From: Dyella caseinilytica
Lineage (GTDB): Bacteria > Pseudomonadota > Gammaproteobacteria > Xanthomonadales > Rhodanobacteraceae
Reading direction: 5' to 3'
NCBI RefSeq assembly: GCF_016865235.1
Contig: NZ_CP064030.1
Location: 1,612,001-1,676,000 of the forward strand
DNA length: 64,000 nucleotides
Position 1 is the first letter of the stretch. Each line of letters starts with the position of its first letter. The position numbers and the translations under genes are program-made. Shown piece by piece: positions 20,952-28,407 of the stretch. The notes under the pieces were generated by a model, which saw nothing but the letters and a program-made list of their open reading frames with translations, searched no databases and was not told the origin of the DNA.

Positions 20952-21893
20952 ATGAGTCGTCGTCGAAAACGCCCCGCTGCGCGTGACCTGCACGGCATCC
21001 TGCTGCTCGATAAGCCGTTGGAATTGAGCTCAAACAAGGCTCTGCAAATGGCTTTGGCGATTCTGCGTGCCGCCAAAGGTGGTCATACCGGCGCGCTGGA
21101 TCCATTGGCCACCGGCCTGTTGCCTTTGTGCTTCGGTGAGGCCACCAAGATCGCCGGCAGCCTGCTCGGTTCACGCAAGGCGTATGTTGCCCAATGCCGC
21201 CTGGGTGTTACGACGACGACGGCAGATCTCGAGGGCGAGGTGGTCGAGCAGCGCCCGGTTCCCACACTGGATGACACGGCTATCGAGGCTGCGCTGATGC
21301 CTTTGCGTGGCCGGATCATTCAGATTCCACCGGTATATTCCGCGCTCAAACAGGACGGCGAGCCGTTGTACCTGAAGGCCCGGCGTGGGGAATCCGTTCA
21401 GGCTCCGCCCCGTGAGGTCGAGGTTGATCGGCTCGAGCTGGTATCCCGTACCGGGGACACATTGACCCTGCATGTGGAGTGCGGCTCGGGCACCTACATC
21501 CGCAGCCTGGCGGTCGATCTGGGGGAACGTCTGGGCTGTGGTGCCCACCTGACGGCGCTGCGCCGGCTCTGGGTCGATCCGTTCCGTGAGCCGGTGATGG
21601 TCACCCTGGATCAGCTTCGCGAGGCTGCTGAGCGTGGCGAAGAAGTGCTGGATCGCCTGTTATTGCCGCTTTCGGCGGGAGTTTCCGACCTCCCGGCCCT
21701 GCATTTCGACCCGGAAGCCAGTCACGCCGTCTCACAAGGGCGTCAGATTGAGTGGCCTGGCGATGCTCCTCAGGAGCGTTCCGCCGCTTTTGCCAGCGAC
21801 GGGCGCCTGCTGGCCCTGGTCGATTGTGACGGGCAGGGCAGGGTGCGCATCCTGCGTGGCTTCAATCTCCCTGCCGTCTCCGTTCAGGCCTGA
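20952..21893 (+). CDS. truB: tRNA pseudouridine-55 synthase
   Basis: Makes pseudouridine 55 in the T-loop of tRNAs. The catalytic Asp motif GGHTGALDPLATGLLPLC is at about residues 43-60. The motif YSALKQDGEPLYLKAR and the C-terminal PUA-like region are present. Its 313 residues are a normal length. It is co-directional with rbfA and followed by the rpsO promoter. Confidence 0.96.
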   Translation: MSRRRKRPAARDLHGILLLDKPLELSSNKALQMALAILRAAKGGHTGALDPLATGLLPLCFGEATKIAGSLLGSRKAYVAQCRLGVTTTTADLEGEVVEQRPVPTLDDTAIEAALMPLRGRIIQIPPVYSALKQDGEPLYLKARRGESVQAPPREVEVDRLELVSRTGDTLTLHVECGSGTYIRSLAVDLGERLGCGAHLTALRRLWVDPFREPVMVTLDQLREAAERGEEVLDRLLLPLSAGVSDLPALHFDPEASHAVSQGRQIEWPGDAPQERSAAFASDGRLLALVDCDGQGRVRILRGFNLPAVSVQA

Positions 21894-21926
21894 AGTCGGG
21901 CAGGAAAATCCATCTTTAACATGGTC

Positions 21927-21956
21927 TTGTTGCAATACGCTCAGGGTCGCTACAAT
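21927..21956 (+). promoter_or_regulatory. Putative rpsO promoter
   Basis: TTGTTG (21927-21932) and TACAAT (21951-21956) are 18 bases apart, about 105 bases before the rpsO ATG. This leaves an untranslated leader containing the long hairpin described next. Confidence 0.5.
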
Positions 21957-21990
21957 AACCCTCTTGATTCAGTACGTTTGTCCAACTGTC

Positions 21991-22034
21991 GGAGCTTGCG
22001 CAACCTCATCGGGTGGTGAGGTTGCGCAAGTTCC
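21991..22034 (+). promoter_or_regulatory. Long hairpin in the rpsO 5' leader
   Basis: A perfect 14-bp stem (21995-22008 with 22017-22030) extends to 18 bp with one G-U pair, around the loop TCGGGTGG. It sits 28 bases before the start of rpsO. S15 represses its own mRNA through leader structures in several bacterial groups, and this hairpin is a candidate for such a site. That role is inferred from position and structure only. Confidence 0.55.
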
Positions 22035-22062
22035 GCACCCGTTTTTATAGGAAGAGATACTC

Positions 22063-22332
22063 ATGTCCCTCACCGCAGAACAGTCCGGCAAGATCATTGC
22101 TGACTTCGGCCGCAAGCCTAACGACACCGGTTCGCCGGAAGTGCAGGTTGCCCTGCTTTCCGCCCGCATCGAACACCTCACCGATCACTTCAAGACCCAC
22201 AAGCAGGATCACCATTCCCGTCGGGGCTTGCTCAAATTGGTCAATCAGCGCAAGAGCCTGCTCGGCTATTTGAAGAAAAACGACTTGGCTCGCTATCAGA
22301 GCCTGATCGAGCGCCTCGGCTTGCGTCGCTGA
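22063..22332 (+). CDS. rpsO: 30S ribosomal protein S15
   Basis: Primary 16S rRNA-binding protein of the small subunit, 89 residues. The family blocks TGSPEVQVALLSARI, THKQDHHSRRGLLKLV and the C-terminal YQSLIERLGLRR are intact. It starts behind AGGAAGAG and is followed after 22 bases by pnp, a conserved pair in bacteria. Confidence 0.98.
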   Translation: MSLTAEQSGKIIADFGRKPNDTGSPEVQVALLSARIEHLTDHFKTHKQDHHSRRGLLKLVNQRKSLLGYLKKNDLARYQSLIERLGLRR

Positions 22333-22354
22333 TCGGACCTAAGGACAAAACCAA

Positions 22355-24460
22355 GTGGCAAAAGTAACCAAGTCATTCCAGTACGGTAATCACGAAGTCA
22401 CACTGGAGACGGGCGAAATTGCCCGCCAGGCTTCGGGCGCCGTCATGGTCAGCATGGGCGGCACCGTCGTGCTCGTTTCCGTGGTGGCTGCGGCCAAGGC
22501 GAAAGATGGGCAGGATTTCTTCCCGCTCACCGTCGACTACGTCGAGAAGTTCTACTCCGCCGGTCGTATTCCGGGCGGCTTCTTCAAGCGTGAAGGTCGC
22601 CCGACCGAGAAGGAGACGCTCACCTCGCGTCTGATCGATCGCCCGGTGCGCCCGCTGTTCCCGGAAGAGTTCAAGAACGAAGTGCAGGTCATCGCGCAGG
22701 TCGTTTCGCTGAACCCGGAAATCGACGGTGACATCGCTGCAATGATCGGTGCCTCTGCTGCGCTGACGCTGGCCGGTATCCCGTTCAAGGGCCCGATCGG
22801 TGCCGCGCGCGTTGGTTACGCCAACGGCCAGTACCTGCTGAATCCGACCGTTTCGGAGCTCAAGACGTCCGATCTGGATCTGGTTGTCGCCGGCACCGCC
22901 AACGCCGTGCTGATGGTGGAATCCGAAGCCAAGCTGCTCAGCGAAGAAGTGATGCTGGGTGCGGTGGTGTTCGGTCACCAGCAGATGCAGGTGGTGATCA
23001 AGGCCATCAACGACTTCGCCGCCGAAGCCGGCCGCAAGCCGTTCGGATGGACCGCTCCGACGCGCAACGATGCGCTGTTCAACGACATCCAGGGCATCCT
23101 TGGTGATCGTCTGGAGAAGGCTTTCGCGATCCGCGACAAGCTGGAGCGCCGTGACGCCATCTCCGCACTGAAGAGCGACATCAAGACGGGTATCGCCGAA
23201 ACCGCCGCTTCGCACGGCTGGAGCGATCTCGATATCAGCAACGCGTTTGCCGAAATCGAATACCGCACCATGCGCGATGGCGTGCTGAAGACCAAGATCC
23301 GTATCGACGGCCGCAAGCTCGACGACATCCGCCCGATCTCCGTGCGCGTGGGCGTGCTGCCGCGTACCCACGGTTCGGCACTGTTTACCCGCGGTGAAAC
23401 CCAGGCGCTGGTCGTGGCCACCCTCGGCACTACGCGTGACGCGCAGATCATCGATGCGCCAGAAGGCGAGTCGAAGGATGCGTTCCTGTTCCATTACAAC
23501 TTCCCGCCGTTCTCGGTGGGTGAAACCGGTCGTTTCGGTGCGCCGAAGCGCCGCGAGATCGGGCATGGTCGCCTTGCCAAGCGCGGTGTGCAGGCCGTCA
23601 AACCGAGCATCGAAGAATTCCCGTACGTGCTGCGCGTGGTTTCGGAAATCACCGAATCGAACGGCTCCTCCTCGATGGCGTCGGTGTGCGGCTCCTCGCT
23701 GGCCATGATGGATGCCGGTGTGCCGCTGAAGGCACCGGTGGCGGGTATCGCCATGGGCCTGGTGAAGGAAGGCAGCGACTTTGTCGTGCTGTCGGACATC
23801 CTGGGCGACGAGGATCACCTCGGCGACATGGACTTCAAGGTGGCCGGTAGTGCCGATGGCATCTCCGCGCTGCAGATGGACATCAAGATCGAGGGCATCA
23901 CCGAGGAGATCATGAAGATCGCCTTGGAGCAGGCCAAGCATGGTCGTCTGCACATCCTGGGCGAAATGGCCAAGGTGATCAGCACGCCGCGTTCGGAAAT
24001 GAGCGAATACGCACCGCGCCTGCTCACCATCAAGATCCACCCGGACAAGATCCGCGAAGTGATCGGCAAGGGTGGCGCCACCATCCGCTCCATCACTGAA
24101 GAAACCGGCACCACCATCGACATCAGCGACGACGGCACCGTGATCATCGCCTCGGTCAACCGCCTGGCGGCGGACGAAGCGAAGAAGCGTATCGATCAGA
24201 TCGTTTCCGATGTCGAGCCGGGTCGCATCTACGAAGGCAAGGTCGCCAAGCTGATGGACTTCGGTGCCTTCGTGACGATCCTGCCGGGCAAGGACGGTCT
24301 GGTTCACGTGTCGCAGATCTCCAACGAGCGCGTCGAGAAAGTCTCCGACAAGCTCAAGGAAGGCGATATCGTCAAGGTCAAGGTGCTGGAAGTGGACAAG
24401 CAGGGCCGTATTCGCCTGTCCATGAAGGCCGTCGCCGAGGACGAAGGCGCCAGCGCCTGA
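22355..24460 (+). CDS. pnp: Polyribonucleotide nucleotidyltransferase (PNPase)
   Basis: A 3'-5' phosphorolytic exoribonuclease of the RNA degradosome. The 701 residues contain two RNase PH domains, a KH domain with GXXG loop (VIGKGGATI at about 568-576) and a C-terminal S1 domain (about 623-692). It starts at a GTG behind AAGGACAAAA, encoding MAKVTKSFQYG. A terminator follows at 24484. Confidence 0.97.
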   Translation: MAKVTKSFQYGNHEVTLETGEIARQASGAVMVSMGGTVVLVSVVAAAKAKDGQDFFPLTVDYVEKFYSAGRIPGGFFKREGRPTEKETLTSRLIDRPVRPLFPEEFKNEVQVIAQVVSLNPEIDGDIAAMIGASAALTLAGIPFKGPIGAARVGYANGQYLLNPTVSELKTSDLDLVVAGTANAVLMVESEAKLLSEEVMLGAVVFGHQQMQVVIKAINDFAAEAGRKPFGWTAPTRNDALFNDIQGILGDRLEKAFAIRDKLERRDAISALKSDIKTGIAETAASHGWSDLDISNAFAEIEYRTMRDGVLKTKIRIDGRKLDDIRPISVRVGVLPRTHGSALFTRGETQALVVATLGTTRDAQIIDAPEGESKDAFLFHYNFPPFSVGETGRFGAPKRREIGHGRLAKRGVQAVKPSIEEFPYVLRVVSEITESNGSSSMASVCGSSLAMMDAGVPLKAPVAGIAMGLVKEGSDFVVLSDILGDEDHLGDMDFKVAGSADGISALQMDIKIEGITEEIMKIALEQAKHGRLHILGEMAKVISTPRSEMSEYAPRLLTIKIHPDKIREVIGKGGATIRSITEETGTTIDISDDGTVIIASVNRLAADEAKKRIDQIVSDVEPGRIYEGKVAKLMDFGAFVTILPGKDGLVHVSQISNERVEKVSDKLKEGDIVKVKVLEVDKQGRIRLSMKAVAEDEGASA

Positions 24461-24483
24461 GTTTTTCTGACAGCCTGATCATC

Positions 24484-24521
24484 GAAAACGCCCGGCCTCT
24501 GTAGCCGGGCGTTTTCATTTT
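24484..24521 (+). terminator. Intrinsic terminator after pnp
   Basis: A 13-bp perfect stem (24484-24496 with 24504-24516) with loop CTCTGTA is followed by CATTTTT. It closes the rpsO-pnp transcript. Confidence 0.85.
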
Positions 24522-24569
24522 TGAAAGGTGGGATTTGGTACGATCACGACTCGGCTCGAGGATGCAAGC

Positions 24570-25598
24570 ATGTCGGACCAGGTCAATGATTTCTTGAAGG
24601 ACTACCAGGCTTTTGCGCAGCAATCCTGGGATGCATGGATGCGGTATATGCAGCAATCTGGGGCACAGCCGCAGTTTGGCGTCAGTCCCGCCGCATCCAA
24701 CGAGGATCTGCTGACCCGCAGCCTTTCCAGCCTCAAAGCTTATGGAAGCTGGCTGCAGCAAGCCGCCGGTGCCGCTGGGTTGGGACAATTTGGCAACTGG
24801 CAGCAGCCAGCAGCCATGCAGCCGTTCCTTGCAGCATTCAATCAACCCTTTGCACAGACAGTGGCGGGTATCGACAGCGCCTCTGCCTTCGGTCTGGATC
24901 ACCAATGGCAGTCCTGGCTGCAGGCCATGCAGCGCGCCGGCATGGGTGGTATGGGCGGCATGGGAGCTGCGCCAGGGCCGTTACCGGCCTTTGGCCTCAC
25001 GCGAGAAATGCAGCTGGACCAGCAAGCGCTGACCGCGGCCATCCACGAATATCTACAGATCACCAATCGCTATCAGGCGTTGCTGCAGCAGGTAAACACG
25101 AAAGGTATTGCACGATTGCAGGAAATGCTCGGGCAGCGCGCGGAGCCCGGCAAGCAGATCGAATCCATGAAGGCGCTGTACGACCTCTGGGTCGACGCGA
25201 TGGAAGAAGCGTATTCGGAAATGGCTTTGTCCGACGAATTCCGCGACGTCTTCGGTGCGCTGGTCAATGCACAGATGCAGGTGCGCAAGCTGCAGCAACA
25301 GCAAACCGAGCAGATGTGCCGCGAACTGGGGATCCCGACGCGTAGCGAAGTGGACAGCCTTGGCCAGCGCGTGCAGCAATTGCGGCGCGAGCTGCAGACG
25401 AGCAGGTATCAGGAGTCGCACGCGGATGCTTCTGAAGTCGATGCATTGCAGGCCGAAATCGCTGAGCTAAAGCGTGAGCTGGCAGCCAGCAAGGTTGCCG
25501 CGAAGGTACGGCCCATCACCCGCAAATCCGGTGATGATGACAGTGCAGCAGCACCGCGCGCCAAAGCTGCGCGTTCCGCCTCGGGCAAGCGCAAGTAA
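24570..25598 (+). CDS. phaE: Class III polyhydroxyalkanoate synthase subunit PhaE
   Basis: Partner subunit of the class III PHA synthase, needed for polymerase activity of PhaC on carbon-storage granules. The 342-residue protein starts MSDQVNDFLKDYQAFAQQSW, has a Gln/Ala/Gly-rich centre and a C-terminal coiled coil (about 270-315), then a basic Ala/Lys tail. The ATG at 24570 has GAGG before it; an in-frame start 42 bases upstream falls in the terminator-proximal leader and is less likely. phaC follows after 9 bases. Confidence 0.9.
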   Translation: MSDQVNDFLKDYQAFAQQSWDAWMRYMQQSGAQPQFGVSPAASNEDLLTRSLSSLKAYGSWLQQAAGAAGLGQFGNWQQPAAMQPFLAAFNQPFAQTVAGIDSASAFGLDHQWQSWLQAMQRAGMGGMGGMGAAPGPLPAFGLTREMQLDQQALTAAIHEYLQITNRYQALLQQVNTKGIARLQEMLGQRAEPGKQIESMKALYDLWVDAMEEAYSEMALSDEFRDVFGALVNAQMQVRKLQQQQTEQMCRELGIPTRSEVDSLGQRVQQLRRELQTSRYQESHADASEVDALQAEIAELKRELAASKVAAKVRPITRKSGDDDSAAAPRAKAARSASGKRK

Positions 25599-25607
25599 GG
25601 ATCGATC

Positions 25608-26675
25608 ATGCAGACACCGTTGCACATTGACCCGCAGCAAATTTTCAACGAAATGGCCAATTTCCAGCGCAAGCTGGCCGCTGGCATGCAAAACCTCCGC
25701 GGTTTGGGCGAGCAGGAATACGCCAACACTCCGCGCGAGGCCGTCTACCGCGAAGACAAGCTCACCCTGTGGCACATGAAGGGCAGCAACAAGCCCACGG
25801 CCAAGGTGCCGATGCTGATCGTGTATGCGCTGGTGAATACGGTCTGGATGACCGATCTGCAGGACGACCGTTCGCTGGTGCGCAATCTGCTGGCACAGGG
25901 CGAAGATGTCTATCTGATCGACTGGGGTTACCCGGATGGCGCCGACCGATGGCTGACGCTGGACGATTATCTCAACGGTTATCTTGACCGCTGCATCGAC
26001 GTGATTCGCAAGCGTCATGACATGGATGCGGTCAACCTGCTCGGCATTTGTCAGGGTGGCACGTTCTCGCTGTGCTACACCGCCATGCACCCGGAGAAGG
26101 TGAAGAACCTGATCACCATGGTGACGCCGGTGGATTTTCGTACGCCCGACAACATGCTCTCGCAGTGGGTGCAAAGCATGAACGTTGATCTGTTCGTCGA
26201 CACGATGGGTAATATCCCGTCAGAGCTGATGAATTGGGTCTACCTGATGCTCAAGCCTTTGCGCTTGAACCAACAGAAGTACGTCAGCATGGTCGACATT
26301 CTGGATAATCCCAACGAACTGAAGAACTTCCTGCGCATGGAGCGCTGGATCTTCGATTCGCCCGATCAGGCCGGCGAAGCGTTCCGCCAGTTCATCAAGG
26401 AATTCTTCCAAGAGAACAAGCTGATCAAGGGTGATCTGCAGATTGGCAAGCAGCCGGTCGACTTGGGCATGGTTTCTCAGCCCATCCTCAACATCTACGC
26501 CACTCAGGATCATTTGGTGCCGCCGGATGCATCCAGGTCGTTGGGACGTCATGTCAGTACCACCGACTACACCGAGCTTGCCTTCAAGGGCGGTCATATC
26601 GGTATTTACGTGTCGGGACGTGCACAGCGTGAAGTCGCTCCAGCTATTCACCAGTGGCTGCGCGACCGAACCTGA
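25608..26675 (+). CDS. phaC: Class III poly(3-hydroxyalkanoate) synthase PhaC
   Basis: Catalytic subunit that polymerises 3-hydroxyacyl-CoA. It is an alpha/beta-hydrolase fold of 355 residues with the lipase-like box GICQGG. The triad Cys148, Asp301 (TQDHLVP) and His330 (GGHIGIY) matches the class III enzyme positions almost exactly. It pairs with phaE in the usual phaE-phaC order. No phasin, phaA or phaB lies in this window. Confidence 0.95.
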   Translation: MQTPLHIDPQQIFNEMANFQRKLAAGMQNLRGLGEQEYANTPREAVYREDKLTLWHMKGSNKPTAKVPMLIVYALVNTVWMTDLQDDRSLVRNLLAQGEDVYLIDWGYPDGADRWLTLDDYLNGYLDRCIDVIRKRHDMDAVNLLGICQGGTFSLCYTAMHPEKVKNLITMVTPVDFRTPDNMLSQWVQSMNVDLFVDTMGNIPSELMNWVYLMLKPLRLNQQKYVSMVDILDNPNELKNFLRMERWIFDSPDQAGEAFRQFIKEFFQENKLIKGDLQIGKQPVDLGMVSQPILNIYATQDHLVPPDASRSLGRHVSTTDYTELAFKGGHIGIYVSGRAQREVAPAIHQWLRDRT

Positions 26676-26698
26676 TAGCAATCGATCCAGGTCGGGGT

Positions 26699-26800
26699 CG
26701 TGGAATAGGTTGGGTTCGCGCAACTCATCCAACTGTTTTGCCGAGCGTGCGGGGATTACTGGGTCACGCTCACATCGAGTCCGCGGCAACCCAACCCACG
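26699..26800. repeat. Hairpin-rich intergenic element between phaC and mtnA
   Basis: CGTGG (26699-26703) pairs with CCACG (26796-26800). After a 5-base bulge, GTTGGGTT (26709-26716) pairs with AACCCAAC (26788-26795). Inside, GAGCGTG (26743-26749) pairs with CACGCTC (26765-26771). It is not a standard terminator because no T-run follows. The GTTGGGTT/AACCCAAC ends resemble dispersed palindromes common in gammaproteobacteria. It fills the 161-base gap and could process or protect the phaEC mRNA. Confidence 0.6.
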
Positions 26801-26836
26801 ATCTACCGTGCCTTGCCAGCCTGATAGAATGGCCCG

Positions 26837-27862
26837 ATGACAAACGCCTCTTCCAAGCAAATCCACGACACCATTCGCGCCGTGCAATGGCATGGCGATC
26901 ATTTGCGTCTGCTCGATCAGCGCTTGTTACCTGCCGAGGAAAAGTGGCTGGATTGCCGCGACGCTACGGCAGTGACCCTGGCGATCAAGGATCTTGCCGT
27001 GCGCGGTGCACCTGCCATCGGTATTGCTGCCGCCTGGGGCGTCGTCCTCGCTGCGCAGCAGGGCGAGGTGCTTGATCAGGCGCTGGCGCAATTGCGTGCA
27101 GCGCGCCCCACCGCGGTGAACCTGATGTGGGCGTTGGACCGCATGAAGGCGCGTATCGCAGCCGGTGCGGACACCGCGGCGCTGGAGCGTGAAGCGCAAG
27201 CGATCCAGGACGAAGATCTCGCCGCCAATCGTCATATGGGCGAACTCGGTGCAGCGTTGATTGTGCCGGGCTCCAGCGTGATGACCCATTGCAATACCGG
27301 CTCGTTGGCTACCTCCGGCTATGGCACGGCATTGGGCGTGATTCGCGCGGGTGTCGCTGCGGGACGCATTAATCAAGTGTATGCAGGCGAAACCCGTCCG
27401 TGGCAGCAGGGCGCACGCCTGACCATGTGGGAGCTGGTCCGCGATGGCATTCCCGCCAAGCTGATTGCCGACTCCGCGGCCTCGCACTTGATGAAGGCAG
27501 GCGAGGTGAAGTGGGTGATCGTCGGCGCCGATCGCATTGCCGCCAACGGCGATACGGCGAACAAGATCGGCACCTATCAGCTGGCCATCGCTGCGCGCCA
27601 TCATGGCGTGAAGTTCATGGTCGTGGCGCCGTCGTCAACGGTCGACATGGCGACCGTATCCGGCGACGACATCGAGATCGAGCTGCGCGATGCAGCGGAA
27701 TTGCTTAGCGTTGCCGGACGCCGCACCGTAGTGGAAGGCGCAGAAGCCTGGAATCCGGTCTTTGACGTAACACCTGCGTCGCTGATCGATGCCATCGTGA
27801 CCGAACGCGGCGTGATCGAGCATCCCACCACGGAATGCATGAGAGCAGTGTTCTCGGAATGA
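26837..27862 (+). CDS. mtnA: S-methyl-5-thioribose-1-phosphate isomerase
   Basis: Converts methylthioribose-1-phosphate to methylthioribulose-1-phosphate in methionine salvage. The 341 residues contain VRGAPAIGIAAAWG, the catalytic Cys152 in HCNTGSLATSGYGTALG, the YAGETRPWQQGARLT block and the catalytic Asp232 in VGADRIAANGDTANKIGT. No other mtn genes are adjacent, but a methionine aminotransferase lies at 59831. Its last four bases overlap the next gene (ATGA). Confidence 0.95.
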   Translation: MTNASSKQIHDTIRAVQWHGDHLRLLDQRLLPAEEKWLDCRDATAVTLAIKDLAVRGAPAIGIAAAWGVVLAAQQGEVLDQALAQLRAARPTAVNLMWALDRMKARIAAGADTAALEREAQAIQDEDLAANRHMGELGAALIVPGSSVMTHCNTGSLATSGYGTALGVIRAGVAAGRINQVYAGETRPWQQGARLTMWELVRDGIPAKLIADSAASHLMKAGEVKWVIVGADRIAANGDTANKIGTYQLAIAARHHGVKFMVVAPSSTVDMATVSGDDIEIELRDAAELLSVAGRRTVVEGAEAWNPVFDVTPASLIDAIVTERGVIEHPTTECMRAVFSE

Positions 27863-28269
27863 AACTACGTCACGAAGTGATGCTGTTTGCCGTCGGCGGT
27901 GCCATTGGCTTCGTCGTCGACGCCGGTATCGTGCAGATGCTGGTGAGCTTTGCGCACTTCAACCCGTACTACGGGCGGGTGATTTCCTTCCTGATCGCAG
28001 CGACGGTTACTTGGTGGTGGAACCGTAGCCAGACCTTTGCAGCGCGGCAGAGTGGTCGTTCACTGGCGGCCGAATGGTTGCACTGGATGGCCTTGATGAG
28101 CGGTGGCGCGGCGATCAATTACGCCGCTTATGTGGCTTGCCTGATCGCGTTTCCAAGCTGGCACAAGTGGCCGGTGCTGGCCGTCGGGGTGGGCTCGTTT
28201 TTCGCCGCTTTCGTCAATTTCGTGAGCGCTCGGACGCTCCTTTTTAGACGCGCCAAAACAAGCTCGTAA
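27859..28269 (+). CDS. GtrA-family membrane protein
   Basis: A 136-residue protein with four predicted transmembrane helices (about 7-28, 38-58, 72-92, 102-122). The N-terminal FAVGGAIGFVVDAGI block is typical of GtrA, a family linked to moving lipid-linked sugars across the inner membrane. No glycosyltransferase is nearby, so the substrate is unknown. Translation starts at an ATG overlapping the mtnA stop. A start 24 bases upstream is possible but gives a longer overlap. Confidence 0.75.
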   Translation: MKLRHEVMLFAVGGAIGFVVDAGIVQMLVSFAHFNPYYGRVISFLIAATVTWWWNRSQTFAARQSGRSLAAEWLHWMALMSGGAAINYAAYVACLIAFPSWHKWPVLAVGVGSFFAAFVNFVSARTLLFRRAKTSS

Positions 28270-28276
28270 CTCATTG

Positions 28277-28307
28277 ATTGGAAAGGTTTAAATAAGCGCT
28301 TTCCAAT
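28277..28307 (+). promoter_or_regulatory. Inverted repeat upstream of gyrA
   Basis: ATTGGAAAG (28277-28285) and CTTTCCAAT (28299-28307) are perfect inverted 9-mers 13 bases apart, between the GtrA-like gene and gyrA. A TGTGATACACT stretch at 28315-28324 downstream resembles an extended -10. The repeat may be an operator or a weak hairpin; no regulator can be named. Confidence 0.35.
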
Positions 28308-28407
28308 GCCTTTTGTGATACACTCCAGGGCTACCGCCTGACCCTGCAAACAAGTGCGCGAAGCGCGCTGTTCCGGGGCTCTTATTCGTTACCAGGGAAG
28401 CCTATTG

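Noticed and set aside
22373..24307. 644-codon minus-strand frame opposite pnp
   Set aside because: Antisense shadow of PNPase with no recognisable motif or ribosome binding site.
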